A DNA stretch of 64,000 nucleotides. Origin: Sitta carolinensis (taxonomy: Eukaryota > Chordata > Aves > Passeriformes > Sittidae). Numbering within the stretch: position 1 is the stretch's first letter; the number at the start of each line of letters is the position of its first letter. This document shows positions 1 to 13,100 of the stretch, piece after piece. The stretch is taken from the NCBI GenBank assembly GCA_032173965.1, contig CM063288.1:14984501-15048500 (forward strand), read 5' to 3'. Both the position numbers and the translations under genes were made by a program. Below the pieces are notes generated by a model. The model did no database searches and had not been told where the DNA came from. It saw only the letters and a list, made by a program, of their open reading frames with translations.

Positions 1-75
1 GGTCAGTGTCATCAGAAATTAGACCATTCATATGTAAGTTGCTTATAATGGTTTAAAATTGTTACAGGGAAAAGG

Positions 76-109
<34 letters not shown>
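76..109 (+). repeat. Poly(A) tract, 34 A
   Basis: This is an uninterrupted run of 34 adenines following GG. No AATAAA signal or recognisable retrocopy body lies directly upstream, and I see no obvious target-site duplication. It may be a slippage-expanded homopolymer or a retroposon tail whose body is too decayed to recognise. Confidence 0.95.
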
Positions 110-111
<2 letters not shown>

Positions 112-1100
112 AACCTGCTTAACCATGTCAATTCATTCCTGTGGCAAAGTTTGTAGGAAGAGGTAAGGTTTTTAATTAGACCAACTGATATGCCTGGAAA
201 ATAGCAGGCACGTGCTTCAAGGCACATGAGCCCTTTGTCAGGTCTGAAATACAAGAAAAACACTTCAGGCCAAATACAGGTTGAGAACAAGTTGCTTTGA
301 GTCTAACTTTATTATGTTAATCAGTCAATTAGAGAGAAAGGTGTGCTTTGTGTTGTAATTCCTCAGATCATTACATGTGGAAGAGTTCTCAAATTCCAAC
401 GTGCTGATATGCTTAGGACACATTTTATTGTACAATTGGCTCATCATTCAGCCTAATATGGAAAACACCCAGGAAATGAAACTGAGTAAGAGCAAATGCC
501 TCGATGCCTATCTGTGTCTAGTCGCTGACACTCTATTTGGGAATGTGGACCAGTTCAGTGACTCCAAATACCTCCCTTCTCCTCCCATAACAACATTGCC
601 TTTATTGGAAATAAAAGAGAGGTCAAGGAAACGATTTCACCAAATATCGGTTTTGCGATAATCTAAATGGACAAGCCTACATTCACTTCACTGGCTCCAC
701 TGACATTAATTACACAGCAACATAGTCCGTGTATTTCAATGGCAGGAAGACCAATTAGATCATCTACTCTGACCTCCTACAGAGCTGCACGTTGCATTCT
801 TTTATAAAAAACAACTGTACTGAGCAGGTGCTCCAAGCCAGATCCCTTCATTTCTCACTCAGTTTCTAAGCTTCCCATTCTTTTCCATGGTTACTTAAAT
901 CTTTGCATGTTGCAATGCTATACAATAGGCAAACAATGTCCTGACCTGAACTCCTTCAGGGTGTCAGTATCAGAAAAGTTAATATTTAGACAAATGGTTG
1001 TGATAGTTAGTGTAAATAATGAAGCAGTAACAGTGAAGCAGAGATATTTCCAGGAGGTTTAATGCCTGGCCAGGAGGAGCTGATGCTCTGAACTGATTTT
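110..1100. other. Unique sequence, nothing recognised
   Basis: This is ordinary mixed-composition sequence. The 94-codon frame at 377-661 (+) has no recognisable domain or flanking splice context and is probably chance. No repeat family could be assigned. Confidence 0.6.
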
Positions 1101-1104
1101 GGCC

Positions 1105-1150
1105 AGTTAACAAAGGCCTTACCATTGTCTATAAATAGATTATTGTTGCT
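1105..1150. promoter_or_regulatory. Possible enhancer core with SOX and MEF2 motifs
   Basis: Within 45 bp there is a SOX-type word AACAAAG (1109-1115), a CATTGTC word (1123-1129), a perfect MEF2 consensus CTATAAATAG (1129-1138) and TATTGTT (1141-1147). SOX factors bind ACAAAG/ATTGT and MEF2 binds CTA(A/T)4TAG. Their density is suggestive, but short AT-rich words arise often by chance. Conservation is not tested. Confidence 0.25.
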
Positions 1151-1729
1151 ATTTTTTTATCATGAAAACAGAAAATTAGGCTTACATATAGAATTCTGTG
1201 GCATATGGCTTTGTTTCTGGATCACAATTACCACATACACCACGCAGAATGAATGTTTGCAACCCTGACTGGTTGAATCATTTCTCCAGAATCCATAATT
1301 TCATGTCAAAATTCCTCATTGGCTCACGAGTATCTTGTTTTGCATGACCTGTTGCTTTCCTGAAAACAGGCAAAAAAACAGCTGAAGGAAGGCCTTTGTC
1401 TTGAGGTCCCATTTCTGACTCTCTGAATAATGTTACTGTGGGACCTACAGGTCATCTGACAACATTATGGGAATATTCAATTATCCCTGGGAAATGCTGT
1501 GTCCCATTGCTGTGGCACTGATGAGCAAACCACATAAAACTAAAAAATTAATTTGAAAACCAAACCCCTAAAGGCTTGAACATTTCTGTGAGTATAGTCT
1601 TGAGAATTTTTTAGTGCTTCTGCCAGCAAAACTTTCACAAATTTTCAGTGTTCTGCCTATTGCTTTGATGTCTTCTTTTTTACCCCATCCCTGCCTAATC
1701 TTGCTGGTCACAGGAAGAAATGAAACAAA

Positions 1730-1730
<1 letters not shown>
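1151..1730. other. Unique sequence, nothing recognised
   Basis: I see no gene, repeat family or notable structure here. It is AT-rich, with only short chance open frames. Confidence 0.55.

Positions 1731-1767
<37 letters not shown>
1731..1767 (+). repeat. Poly(A) tract, 37 A
   Basis: A pure run of 37 adenines follows an ACAAAC stretch. Open frames crossing it on both strands (Lys run or Phe run) are artefacts of the homopolymer. No recognisable upstream retrocopy is seen. Confidence 0.95.
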
Positions 1768-1768
<1 letters not shown>

Positions 1769-4700
1769 ACTGTCTATTAAAGATGCACAAATTACAATTG
1801 TTATAAACTTCTGCCACATTTTTGCAACTGGTACATTCTTGCACTTCGCTTGAGAAACAGTCATGGGAAATGTGGTAACTTCAGGTCTTTTTGGATTAAG
1901 ATTAGGCAGAGCTCTTCTACACCTTGACCTGACCCAATACTGCACATCACGAATTGGAAGGACCAGAGTCCTTTTTCTGCAGAGCTTCCCTTCTTTAGTG
2001 TCAGACTGCTGAATGATCTGTGACTAAAGAGGACAGCTTTGAGCCTATTTCTTGTCATTTTCCTCAGAACTAACCAGTTTAGTGCAGTGGTTTAAGAGTA
2101 GATGGCAACTAAATATCACAACTAAATGTTCACCTCACTCCACCACCCAGTGGGACAGGGAGGAGAATTGAAAAAGAGAGAAGGTGAAATCCTTGGGTAA
2201 AGATAAGAATAGTTTTAAGAATTTAAATAGATTAAAAATATAACAGTAATCGTAATGCAAATGGAGGCACCAAAATGAGAGCAAACTGAAGAAATGCAAG
2301 TGACACACAGTATGAGTGCTCACCACCTGCTGACCAATGCCCAGCCAGGCCTTAAGCAGTGACCAGCACCTCCTGACCAATTTTCCCCAGTTTATATACT
2401 CAGTATGGTGTTCTGTGGTATGGAATATCCCTTAGGTCAGTTCAGGTCAGCTGTCCTGGACACACTTCCTCCCAGCTCATTGTGCACCTGCTCTCTGGCA
2501 GAGCTGGGGAAACTGAAAAGTCCTTCACTGAGAGTAAGCACTGCTTAGCAACAACTAAAACATCAGTGTGTTATCAACATTATTCTCATACTGCATCCAA
2601 AGAGATGGCACAGTACCAGCTATCAGGAAGAAAATTAACTCTATCCCAACTGAAACCAGAGCATCCAGCTCCAGAGCTCAAAGGCAGAAGGGATGGAAAA
2701 GGGATGCAGTCAACACTTGTCTCTCAACATTAAGACAGCAGTTCTCAGTTTAATTTCAGGATAGCATAACTGAGCTCTTGGAAACATATATGTTCCTATC
2801 CTGTGGGCACAGAATATTTGTCATTTTTATAGATGGCCAGAATATATTTGGAAGCTCTAAGACTGTGGCCATCCTATATCAAAGGCTGTTTCATAACAAA
2901 ACACTGTAGCAGTCCATTTATAGAAACAGCATACTGCACTCTGGCTGCTGTGGGTAAAACCAAACACCCTCCCTGCCTTCCTAAAACAGTAGAAACAACA
3001 TGACCTTCCTTCAGAAGGGCCATTTCCATAAAAGAAATAAAATTAAAGAGGAAAACCTTGTACTGAAGGAAGAAGTTGGGGACACAGAAGCAATGTTTTC
3101 AACCCAAAATTTTCATGTGGGCAGGTAGTGGAGGGCAGAAGGCAGTAACCAGGGGAATACTCTGTGGCTATGTAATTTGCTAAAATGAGATAGACACAAG
3201 GAAGAAGGTTGAGGGAGGACAGGCATTTATTTTGGAAAGGAAATTTGAATCCCATTAGAATGACCACAGTGGGATGAATACAGCCAAGAGAAGTGAAATG
3301 GGGGTCATAAATAACAGGAATCACAGGTCAAGCAGTAAGGTACTGCTGCAAAACGCATCTGAGTAGTAGATGGAGGCTTCCAAAAGTACATTACTGTGAG
3401 CTTTCAAGGACTCCAGGCTCCCAGGACCACCAAGGATGTCTGTAAATATCTAACTTATACTCAAGACACTACTCGATATCTCTTCCAGCTCTTTCTTCTG
3501 GTCTTCTCATTTGATCTGTGACTGGGTGGGAGTGTCCAGATCTGCCTCTCCACTGTTTTACTGAGTTGATAACACATCTTTCCCATCTCTGCAGGATATG
3601 AGCTCTTCACTGTACCACTCCTTTCCACTATGATAATTCCATTCCCTCTGACACTCTCATAACAGTTTTGAGTATACTTAAATATGACTATTTCATTCTT
3701 CACATGATACTCAGAGAGAAACCATCTTCATTCCCTGGTTCAATATCCCCTGATACAGGAAAGCATTTCTTTATTGACAAGCATTAAATATTACAACATC
3801 ATAAGGAAACTTATCTAACTTTAAAACACAGACAGGCGAAAGTATGTTGAGTAACTGTACAAATATGCAAAGTTTTAAGTGAATTAGTTTTCCCAAGTAT
3901 AATCATATGAGTTTATTACTTCCATATCAATCCATTAGAAAATTAGTGGATATCCAGTTGACCAATCAGTTTCAAGAATGCCAGTTTCAGGATGCCTGGT
4001 GGCATCTACCTGCTGTACTGCTTTCATGTTTACATGAGTGGGTCTACTGGGTGCCCTGCAAGATGGGTCCCCTCCAGAGTGTCACTGACAGGAGTGACAA
4101 ACATATGTATATAAATATGAACACATTCACTACGCGCCTCCTTTTCCAGATTTCTCTCTTTCTCATTAATAAATAATGTAAGAAAGCTAGTGCTTTCATA
4201 ATGTTACCTCTCCTGTATGATTATGATCAGAAAAAAAGAAAGTAAACGTAATAGATGTATAAACAGGTTTGACTGCAAAAATGTGGTCATTTCAGGGGCA
4301 AATAGTAGGTGGGTCTGTCAACCACCAGCTTTTTTTTTCAAATGATCCATTCTTCATCCATACCAAAGTCATAAGAAATATCACTCAGATCATATCTATC
4401 TCTAAACAGATTTGCCAAAAATAAAATTAAACTAAACATATAGGTTTTCTATGGCATCTTTTGCTCAGAGATGTTCCTTCTTGAAGGAAACCTAAACTGC
4501 TAAGGGCCTGAAAGGCATTATTATTCTTACAAGAACTTTCAATCTGGGAAGCCATCATTCATCTTGGGAATCTATTTCAGATGGGGACCAAGCAATAATT
4601 GCCGTCCTCCTCCACAGACCTGTCTCGTAATAAGAAACATGTGCACAGCTGGAGGGGTGTGAGGTTGGGATAGGACTGGCAGTGGAGATGTGCACGTTCA

Positions 4701-4910
4701 AGAGCAGATGGAGCACTGCTTTTTATTAAGAGAGAAGAAATAGATTCAAAACACCTGGCAGAAAGGTGCTTGCTTTTCCCTTTTGTCTCATGAAAGCCAT
4801 TGTGACAGTGAAGGCATTTACATGTAAAACAACTCAAAAGTAAGGGGAAAGAATGCAAATAGGAAAAAAAATGAAAAAAAAAAATAAGAAAAACATAGAA
4901 ACTGAAGAAC
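1768..4910. other. Unique sequence, nothing recognised
   Basis: About 3.1 kb without a recognisable gene or repeat. Short frames at 2135-2380 (-), 2482-2733 (+), 3043-3324 (-), 3461-3703 (-), 3907-4176 (+) and 4577-4858 (-) have no domain and no splice context. A-rich patches occur near 4860-4890. Confidence 0.6.
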
Positions 4911-4946
4911 TTTCCATAATAACTGTGATTTCCATAATAACTGTGA
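4911..4946. repeat. Perfect 18-bp tandem duplication
   Basis: The 18-mer TTTCCATAATAACTGTGA occurs twice head to tail with no mismatch (4911-4928 and 4929-4946). The identity of the copies suggests a recent replication-slippage duplication. Confidence 0.95.
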
Positions 4947-5184
4947 CAGACTGAGTAGTTTCAAAGCAGAGCTGATGCTTCTCAATGACACAGCAAATAC
5001 GTCATTTTAAAATATAAAGTTAAGATTAGGTTTATTTGGAAAAGATGTATCAGATTAGTGTTTTAAAAGTAATCTAACATAATTTTAGAAAAATCCATTA
5101 GTCACTATGGAGGCTTCATCTTACCAATGTCCACACCTACAGAGTGATCCTGTGTTTATCATTCCATACACCAAGAGACACCTC

Positions 5185-5200
5185 AAAAAAAAAAAAAAAA
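5185..5200 (+). repeat. Poly(A) tract, 16 A
   Basis: A run of 16 adenines is followed by a purine-rich TAGAGAGAAAAG stretch. No retroposon body is identifiable. Confidence 0.95.
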
Positions 5201-6298
5201 TAGAGAGAAAAGAACCAAAGGTTTTGAGAAGCATACCAGTGGTTTTGAGAAACTGTGCACCAGTTTCCTGAGGTTGAATATAGTTTATCATTGGAAAACA
5301 AAACAGATTTTTATCAACTATTGAAAATAACTGGGAAGCAGTGGTAACAGAGATAATGAGTTCCATTTAAGAGTAAAGGCTGATTCAGAAATTCTCACTT
5401 ACAGAAACTTCTGTCATATGAAGATTTCCATAAAATGGCAAACACCCTCCTCAGAAGAAGTGTTGAGCAGGGTACTTTTGATGAAAAAACAAATGAAAAA
5501 AACTAAAAAAATTAAAAATTCTGAGGTTTTTTCCCAAGTTTTTAAATAGATTGCCTTGGTTTTTTTAAAGATCTATTCAAATCACCATACTTTGCCAGCT
5601 GATCCCCAAATACTGGTGAAAATAAAAGCATTACAAATAGAAAATATTCAGCAGGTTTTGATCTTACCTCTTTTCTAGCCTGTCTGAAAAGACACACACC
5701 ATAAAGTGTTGATGACAGTAATGACTAAGATTGTTTTAGGGACAGGTAGGAAGAATAAAAGGACTTTGCTCCCACACCTGTAACCTCCGAGCCAGTTCCC
5801 TGAGCTAACTCTAGTTCACGTACTCATAACTTGCTGTGATTGATATTGCATATTTCTTTGTCCTTATTACTGACCAAGGCCATAAATCCAAATTATGGAA
5901 GACAGTTGAGTTCAAGCTACTGCCATATTTCAGAGCAACACTAACACTGAGGTTACCAAAGGTCACCTTGGCCAGAAAGCAGGACTATAGCACAGTAAGC
6001 CTATATCTTCACCAGTCAGCTGCAATATCTCTCAGGCTGATTGAGCTTTGATTACCCCCTATCAGACCCATAAGCCACATTCTTCTCTCACAGCCAGGGA
6101 CCGAACCAAGATACATGATCTCTTATCTTGTGACTTGTGAAATGCACTGGCAAAGTATGTGTCAGCCCCTTCTCCAGAGGCTAAATGAAGTGGCAGCCAT
6201 TCCTACCATTCATACAACTGAAGGGAAAGATGTGGTAGTGGAAGAGAGAGCCCTCTGAATGTATGAATCAGACAGAAGTTGCCCTGCACAAACTACAG
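5201..6298. other. Unique sequence, nothing recognised
   Basis: No gene or repeat family is recognised. The sequence is AT-rich around 5480-5580 (short A and T runs). The frame at 5836-6051 (+) shows no domain. Confidence 0.6.
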
Positions 6299-6404
<106 letters not shown>

Positions 6405-6589
6405 AAATCCCCTAATTTTATGCAGAATCTAGATGTTCCCATTTAAATTACCCACCAAGTCTGTATTTCAAGCTTGTTGATGTAAAAACATCAGGGTTCT
6501 GGTTAATGATAGATAAAACTGCCTGAGACACACCTAACAACTCACGACTTTTAAATAGTTGTTGCCAAAATATGGAAAGAACACAGCTT
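6405..6589. other. Unique sequence between microsatellite and poly(A)
   Basis: This short AT-rich stretch has no recognised element. Confidence 0.5.
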
Positions 6590-6606
6590 AAAAAAAAAAA
6601 AAAAAA
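6590..6606 (+). repeat. Poly(A) tract, 17 A
   Basis: A run of 17 adenines follows CAGCTT. No upstream retrocopy is recognisable. Confidence 0.95.
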
Positions 6607-7549
6607 CAACTTGGATTCTTCTACATCTTTGCCTTTCAGGGCATTTTCTTCATCATGACACTCTTTCAGAATTTAGAGTCCACTGGAAGGAGATACCAAA
6701 AAGTTTAGCATGCCCAGCTTATTCACAGCAGCCTGAGAAGGCAGCTTCTCTGGGGACAAGATGTAAACCCTCCATTTGACCAGCATTTTCTGGCATGTGC
6801 TCATGTAAAAGGGATGTTAACAATTCTTTTATATTTTCCAAACTCCTCAACAAGGGTCAGTCAGCATGCATAGGAGACTGAGCGCTGACAGTCTGGACAG
6901 GCTTCTTCAGCTAGAACTAGACACTGTAAGGAGCTCCCTGCACTCACACAGGAACATTCCATAGGCACTGGATGCGGGATGAGTCACGCTTCTGCCTGGG
7001 AATTCTGATCAGAAATATGGGATGTGCAAGTTTGGATTCCACATCATGCGACACATTCAATGAATTTCAAGCGTGAAGAAATACCTTCTTACTAGACAGA
7101 GTCCAGCCTAGAACTGAATGTCTCAGTTGAAAAAATCCTTGAAACAGACTAACACCAATGCAGGGGATTAAAAAAATATTCTCACTCTCATCCCCAGGCA
7201 CAGAGAGCATATACGATCTAAAAGGGCTTTTACCCTTATATTGAGGAGTCTGAATGAATCATCAAACAAGTATATAGGCATATTACACACCTTGGATAAA
7301 GTTATTTACCAGACCATCTAGAGCTCCTTGAGTGAAAGACTACAGCAGACGATATCCCTGCCTTGTAGATTTGACTGGTATTCGAACTATGTATCCCACC
7401 TCATTTCATCCCATTTGCTCTATTTATACCCCTTGAAACAGAAGGCTCAGCATGCCCTACAGTCACTAGAGATCTGAAGACAGGAGGGAATATTCCCTTA
7501 ATTATCCTATATCCCAGTGGTATATGTCACAAGCCAAAGTGCATAAAGC
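6607..7549. other. Unique sequence, nothing recognised
   Basis: No open frame of note, repeat family or RNA gene is recognised in this 940-bp stretch. Confidence 0.6.
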
Positions 7550-7554
7550 TCCTG

Positions 7555-7645
7555 GCCTGATTACCATTCACATGCTGTGTGGAATTTATTAAATTCCTTA
7601 TCCCACAGCCATTTAATCAGTGGTATTATTGGAATGAGATATTTA
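7555..7645. promoter_or_regulatory. Possible conserved element with a 17-bp palindrome
   Basis: The block contains GGAATTTA-T-TAAATTCC (7581-7597), a perfect palindrome with 8-bp arms around one central T. Next to it are ATTTAATCAG, GTATTATTGGAATGAG and GATATTTACC, which resemble homeodomain, TEAD and forkhead words. The texture is that of a conserved noncoding element, but this is inference from motif density only. Confidence 0.25.
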
Positions 7646-7912
7646 CCCCACTGGGTGGTATGGACTGGGGCAGGAAAGCATGCCAGGAACAGCTTTACTG
7701 ATGCCTATTTATAAAGACTGTAATTTTCTTTCCCCCTCCCTTTCCTCACTAGAACCAGTTAGTCAGAGCTCCAGCAACAGAGCATGGCTTATTCCATGTC
7801 TAGTTTTCTGCAATAAATCTTTACTCCTGATGTGTTTTGATCCACAGCCAGTTTAATCTGCCTATTGACTGTTAAACTCTATTTATTGTTTTCATGGGAT
7901 CTTAAGAATTAA

Positions 7913-7953
7913 GTCTTTCTTTCTCTCTTTCTTTCTTTCTTTCTCCCTCTCCC
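7913..7953. repeat. (TTTC)n polypyrimidine microsatellite
   Basis: A 41-bp pyrimidine-only tract is built on TTTC/TCTC units and ends in CTCCCTCTCCC just before an AG. The layout resembles a polypyrimidine tract plus AG acceptor, but no coding sequence follows that I can support. Confidence 0.85.
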
Positions 7954-8102
7954 AGATCCAGGTTGGATTTTTTTGAAACAGATTTGGAGCTGGCTTGAAT
8001 ACCTGAGAAAGCCATTTCTTCCTCAAAATAAAGCTCTCATGGCATTACCCATGGCCACTGCCCCCAGCCTGTCTGGCTATATCTGCTTTAGACAGAGCTT
8101 AT

Positions 8103-8176
8103 CATTCAGTCTTCTTGCTTGGACAATCTCCAGATTCCCCATTCAGTCTCCTCACTTGGACAGTCTTCAGATTCCT
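8103..8176. repeat. Imperfect 37-bp tandem duplication
   Basis: Two adjacent 37-bp copies (8103-8139 and 8140-8176) share the frame CATTCAGTCT..CTTGGACA..CAGATTCC with about six substitutions. This indicates an older local duplication. The open frame crossing it (7973-8182, +) repeats the same peptide pattern and is not a recognisable protein. Confidence 0.85.
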
Positions 8177-10155
8177 TGCTGAGATTGCAAATTGTAACCA
8201 GCTATTGTTCTTATTTACATTTCATCCATGGCCTTAACTGTGGCTTGAACTCCAGAGCAATGCAAATTGTAAATGTGCACAAGGTGTGACAGTGTCCTTT
8301 CCTAACACTGAAGAACAGTGTTTGTCCCTTCCAACCAAACACGTAAAATAGAGGAGTAAGACGTGAATCAATGTCTTTCTCCCCTCTGATGTGCAGCTAC
8401 CTTACAGATGACTTTACAGAAAAACATCCCAGCCTCTGTTCCCATTTATTCTAGTCTAAATTGTCTGTCTATAAGTAAGTAGAATTTTTACTCTTTTTTC
8501 ATGACTATTCAGCTTTCTACAGCGTGCTACATTAAATATGCCTTCATCCAGAATAATCCCTGGAGTGTGGCTATGTTCTGTCCTGAGTTCATTTACCTTC
8601 ATAAAACCATGAAGGAACAGGGGTGAAAGATAGATGGAGAAATATCTGCTTAGACAACACATAGAATACAAGAGTAATGAATGTTGCATTTTTATAGGTA
8701 AGTCTCCACCTGCACAAGATTTCCAGCTTCTGCACCAGCAACAGCTCCAGAGACGGATAAATAATTAAGGCAAGAAGGTTGAGATGGAAAATGGCTGTGA
8801 TATTTGCTTTCCTTAAGAGCACATTAGGGACATGCATAAAAATCAGACACGGTTGGATTTACTCTAACTGAACTTTGATTGACCCCAGAAGCCTTTTTAA
8901 CGGAACAGACTGGTGAACCTACCCTCTGTAATCTCAAAAAGCACTGATTACTCTTTGGCTCGTCCTAAGACTTTGTGACTCTCTCTCATTTGAAACACAA
9001 GAACCCTAAACCCCTGTGATTCCATGACTTTGAGCTTCAAGGGGCCATGACCCCTGTGTTACACAGCCGCAAGTGCCTGTGTGCTCCTATGGCTGCTACC
9101 CCACTGAGGCATTTGCCACTCTATCATATAAGTGTGGTGAAATGACAACTTGGATCTAGGCTCTGGGAAAGCTTAACCATTGCAGTAAACCAGGTGTGAT
9201 TCCTATTGCTGTAATGTATTTTTTATATACATAATTGGTTTTTTATTGAAATAGCCTCCTCCTTTAAAAAAACAAATTTTGTGGTTGGCACTGATCAACA
9301 GTTAGGTGGCTGACATCTTCAATTACAAAGGAAGGCAAATTTGAGGAGAGTCAGATCTAGAGGAGATCTTGAAGGTTAGGCAGAACTGCTTGCTGAAATG
9401 TACACTACAATTATTTGAGTTTCCCCAAGAATACATTATGTGGTATTCAAGGGGTCTTGTTCAACCTAAAACCAAGTGATGCTAAAGTCCTTCTTTGCTT
9501 TCTGTGAAGTTAATTCAAAACTAAACTTCTGACCCTCCTGCTGTCAAAGAGCCCAGCTGAGAAAAAGCACATCAGAAGCTTCTGGGCTTTTCACCAGTAC
9601 TCTACATCATTTTGTACAGAGACACCAACACTGATCAGGTTTCACACCCATAAGAAACAGGCTGGAAGACATTCAAGAGCTCAGAAAAGTGGTTCAGAGG
9701 ACAGCTTAATAGAAAGGTGCAGTGTAGCTGCAAAAGAAACTATGGTGAACTCTTGAAAACTGTTCACACTATTGTAGCTCCTGGCTTGCTTTAATCTTGG
9801 ATCAAAATGCCCCTGCTCTGTGCAAACAAAATTGGGAGAATTTATCTAAAAAGAGTCCAGGCTAAAAAGCAACAGAAGCAAATAAAAAGGAAAGCACCAA
9901 ACACAGTGTCTGCCTTTAGCAGTAGCTCCACAACTACCAAAAATGTAAAAAAAAAAAAAGTGAACTTCAGTGTTTCGTCTCATTGTTTCTGAAGCAGGGA
10001 GTTAAAAGAACTAGATTTTATATGACCCTCTTCCATAAGTAGGTAGCATACTTTCCTTTCAGGATCTCTGGTTCTATTTCCCACTCTCAGCAATAATTAT
10101 ACATATGATGGTGGAGAACTGAACTCTGTCTCCCTTTCCCCAAACAGCCTCAGGA
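8177..10155. other. Unique sequence, nothing recognised
   Basis: About 2 kb without a recognised gene or repeat. A 13-A run lies at 9947-9959. Open frames at 8456-8689 (-), 8589-8837 (-) and 9807-9992 (+) show no domain. Confidence 0.6.
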
Positions 10156-10184
10156 ATAAAACTCACATTTATAGTGAGTTTTAT
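10156..10184. repeat. Perfect 11-bp-arm inverted repeat
   Basis: The left arm ATAAAACTCAC (10156-10166) and right arm GTGAGTTTTAT (10174-10184) are exact reverse complements around the 7-nt loop ATTTATA. Transcribed RNA could form a short hairpin. It is too short for a typical microRNA precursor, and no protein site is known to me for this sequence. Confidence 0.95.
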
Positions 10185-13100
10185 ATTACACACAGTCCAT
10201 TGCATATGTGCCCTCATCACTGACAGTAATGAAGAACATCCAAAATAAACTAACCAAGCTCTGACGCAAACAGAAGCAAAACAGTTAAAATTTAACAGAG
10301 TATTATCTTAATTTGTGAATAATGCATTCATGTTTTAGGAAACTCATTGTCTGACTGGATCTTGAAAAGAAATTGATTCTCAATATAATCTGTGTGATAA
10401 AGCAATAGTAATAAATAATATCAATAATAACACTAATAATATACTAAATAATATCTTGAATTTCAAGAAAAACTGGCAAGGGTATTTAAAAGAAGTGTCT
10501 ATGATATTCTTTCCACCATTAGTCAGGGTACCAAAGAACTAACTTAATATCCTCCTGAAATTTCAAACTCTGCATATTCTGGTGAAACATTACTCTATTA
10601 GGAAGGTGTTTATGTGTGAAAAGAAGAGACATATTAGTTGTTTTCAGCTTTAAGATTTACAGGATGGTGACACCAGCCCCTCACACTCAACTAGGGGCAG
10701 ATTTTTTGGAGGATTTTACAATACTTTTACTGTGCTCTGATAAAATACATTGCATACCTTGCAGCTCTAACAGTTCTTTGATATTTGCTAATGAAAATAC
10801 AGAGTTGTGACAGTAGCTATAAGTCTATTGCATAAGTGAAGTGACAAATATTTCCTTGCTTGCTCACAAATCATCAAAAAATAGTGTTCTATAAATAGTA
10901 CAGAATATACATTCTATAAATGAATATTTTTATGAATATTCAAATGACTAGGTGAGCTTTAACTAGCAGTTTCCAAGACTAATACTGCTTATTCTGTTAT
11001 CCCTGAACGATAAGCTGGTCACAGAAAACATTCATACTTTTTACTGCAGCTTTTTGACAATATTTGCTGAGAAAGTAATTGTGAACATCTGCCCTGACTG
11101 GTCAGTGACAGACAGATCCACAGTAAACCTCAGATATATTTACAGCTAAGGAGATTTCCAAATGTAAAATGGTGTTCTGGGAATGAACAGGCTGGCCAAT
11201 TGCTTGTGAGTCACAGCTGAGAAATGCACTACAGGTATGAGCTCATAAAACCTTGTGTGACCTGCAGAACACAGACATGGAAACCATATCACAGGAAAAC
11301 CCCAATGCTACATAAATGCTGTCTGAATAAGTTTACCTAATTGCAAATCAGAGCTGGACACTAAAATAGGAAGGGTCTTTGTAGGGTACCACTACGTGGA
11401 AATGAAACAGAAAAGAGCAAGCTGTGAGGCTGAATAACCTGCATACAGAGTCATTGTGGGAATACTGCTCCTGCCAAGAAAGAACAGGAAAGGAAAGGTG
11501 GCTTTGCTTTTAGGATGGAGTTTGGAAGTTAGAAACCCATGTTTGGGTCCTGGTTTTGTTGAAGCATTTCCTAAGTCTGAGCAAGTTCTGAGAGGACATG
11601 CAGGCGCAGTCAAAAGTGAAGCTTTCAGCACTTTTCTACCTCTGGGATATGCCACTGATGAGGCCAAAGAGATGCTTGAGTGTCAGGCAGTGACACCAGA
11701 GAAATCTCATCACATTCAGGCAATCCATTTGTTCCAAAACCAAGTCAAAACTCTTGGCTCTTAAGTGAACAAATGTTCTTGCCAGGCGGTTTCAGCAAAA
11801 TGGAAACCTTCAGAGTGAGGTAGAGCTGTAACCAGTCAGAGAGGTGTTTAGAGATTTGTAAACATGTAGTCCCCCAATTATATTGCCTTTTATAGAGAGC
11901 CTAAAAGAGTGACCAGGATAGCTGGCCAGCATAAACATGTATCATACATACTATAAAGCACAACACTATACTATGAAACACCAGATAGTATTAGGAAATC
12001 CAGATTAGTTTCATGTATTGCTTTAAGAAGATTTTGTGATCTAGCATTCAGCCTAGATATTTAAATAATGAATAGGAATGATCTGAAATATGGAAAACCT
12101 ACTTAAAGGTGAAAGAAAAGCAAGTCTTTTTCCCCACATTATAGCTTGATGTCATAGGATGCAGGGGAGAACGTGGGGCATAGAGACAATATCAGAAGAC
12201 TCCTTATTTCACTTATTAGTCACTGGCACAGCCTGGATGTTTACCACCTTCCTCCTCCTCCCTCCCCTGCTTTGTCCAACCTAGAGATGAAGAGCCCCGG
12301 TTTTGTTTTGTTTTTCCATTAGGGAGGGTCAAGCATTTTTTAGCTACAAAGCAGTTGATTCTCGACCCTTTGAAACCACTGCACTGGAGGTTAACTGCCT
12401 CTGTAACAAATGTTTCTCAATTTGTGCATTGCAAAACCAAGGGAGATAGAGGAGGAGAAGGGAGTGAGGGGTCAGAAAGGCAATCAGGGGTGTTTGTAGG
12501 CATTGAAATGTTATTACAATCCAAGGCCAAGAAAATCTTGCTATTCTCCTCCCTGTACCACCTTCAACTCCAAGGTCAAATACTCCCTGCCAAGATCTCA
12601 GAAAACCTGAGCCCAAACAGGTTAAAGAGACTTAACCATGTTATCACCAGCAGATTTTTCACTCCTACTTTTATGGAGAGTCACAAAAATGATTGACTTC
12701 TAGAAAGGGGTTATGACCTAAGAAGGCTGAGAAATCTTATACTTGCTGAACCAGAAATTAGGGGCTACTCTGAGCCCTAATTCAATGGAATGCTACTAAA
12801 TAAGCCATGGAGATATTACAGCTGAGGAATTAATTCCATATTTAAGCACTCACATAACTTTTTTTACAGGACTAATCATTGAGATGAAATTGCACAGCCG
12901 ATTAAGCAATTTTCTGAATCAGAGTCTTCTTGTTTATTGTTGGATGTTTGTTTTGGGTTTGTTTGGTTGCTTTTTTTATTATTTTTACAGTCTATTCTTA
13001 GTCATACCAATGTGAAAACATGGACAAAGATTTCCTAAATGTAAAAGGAGCTAAAAAACATTATATGCCTCTGTTTTTTAAGAAATTAATCCAGGGACAA

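Noticed and set aside
7375..7390. GGTATTCGAACTAT as a tRNA T-arm
   Set aside because: No matching stem, anticodon arm or acceptor stem could be laid out around it.
7913..8182. Polypyrimidine tract plus AG followed by an open frame, resembling a splice acceptor and exon
   Set aside because: The tract is a TTTC microsatellite and the frame crosses a 37-bp tandem duplication. No downstream donor site or recognisable protein is evident.
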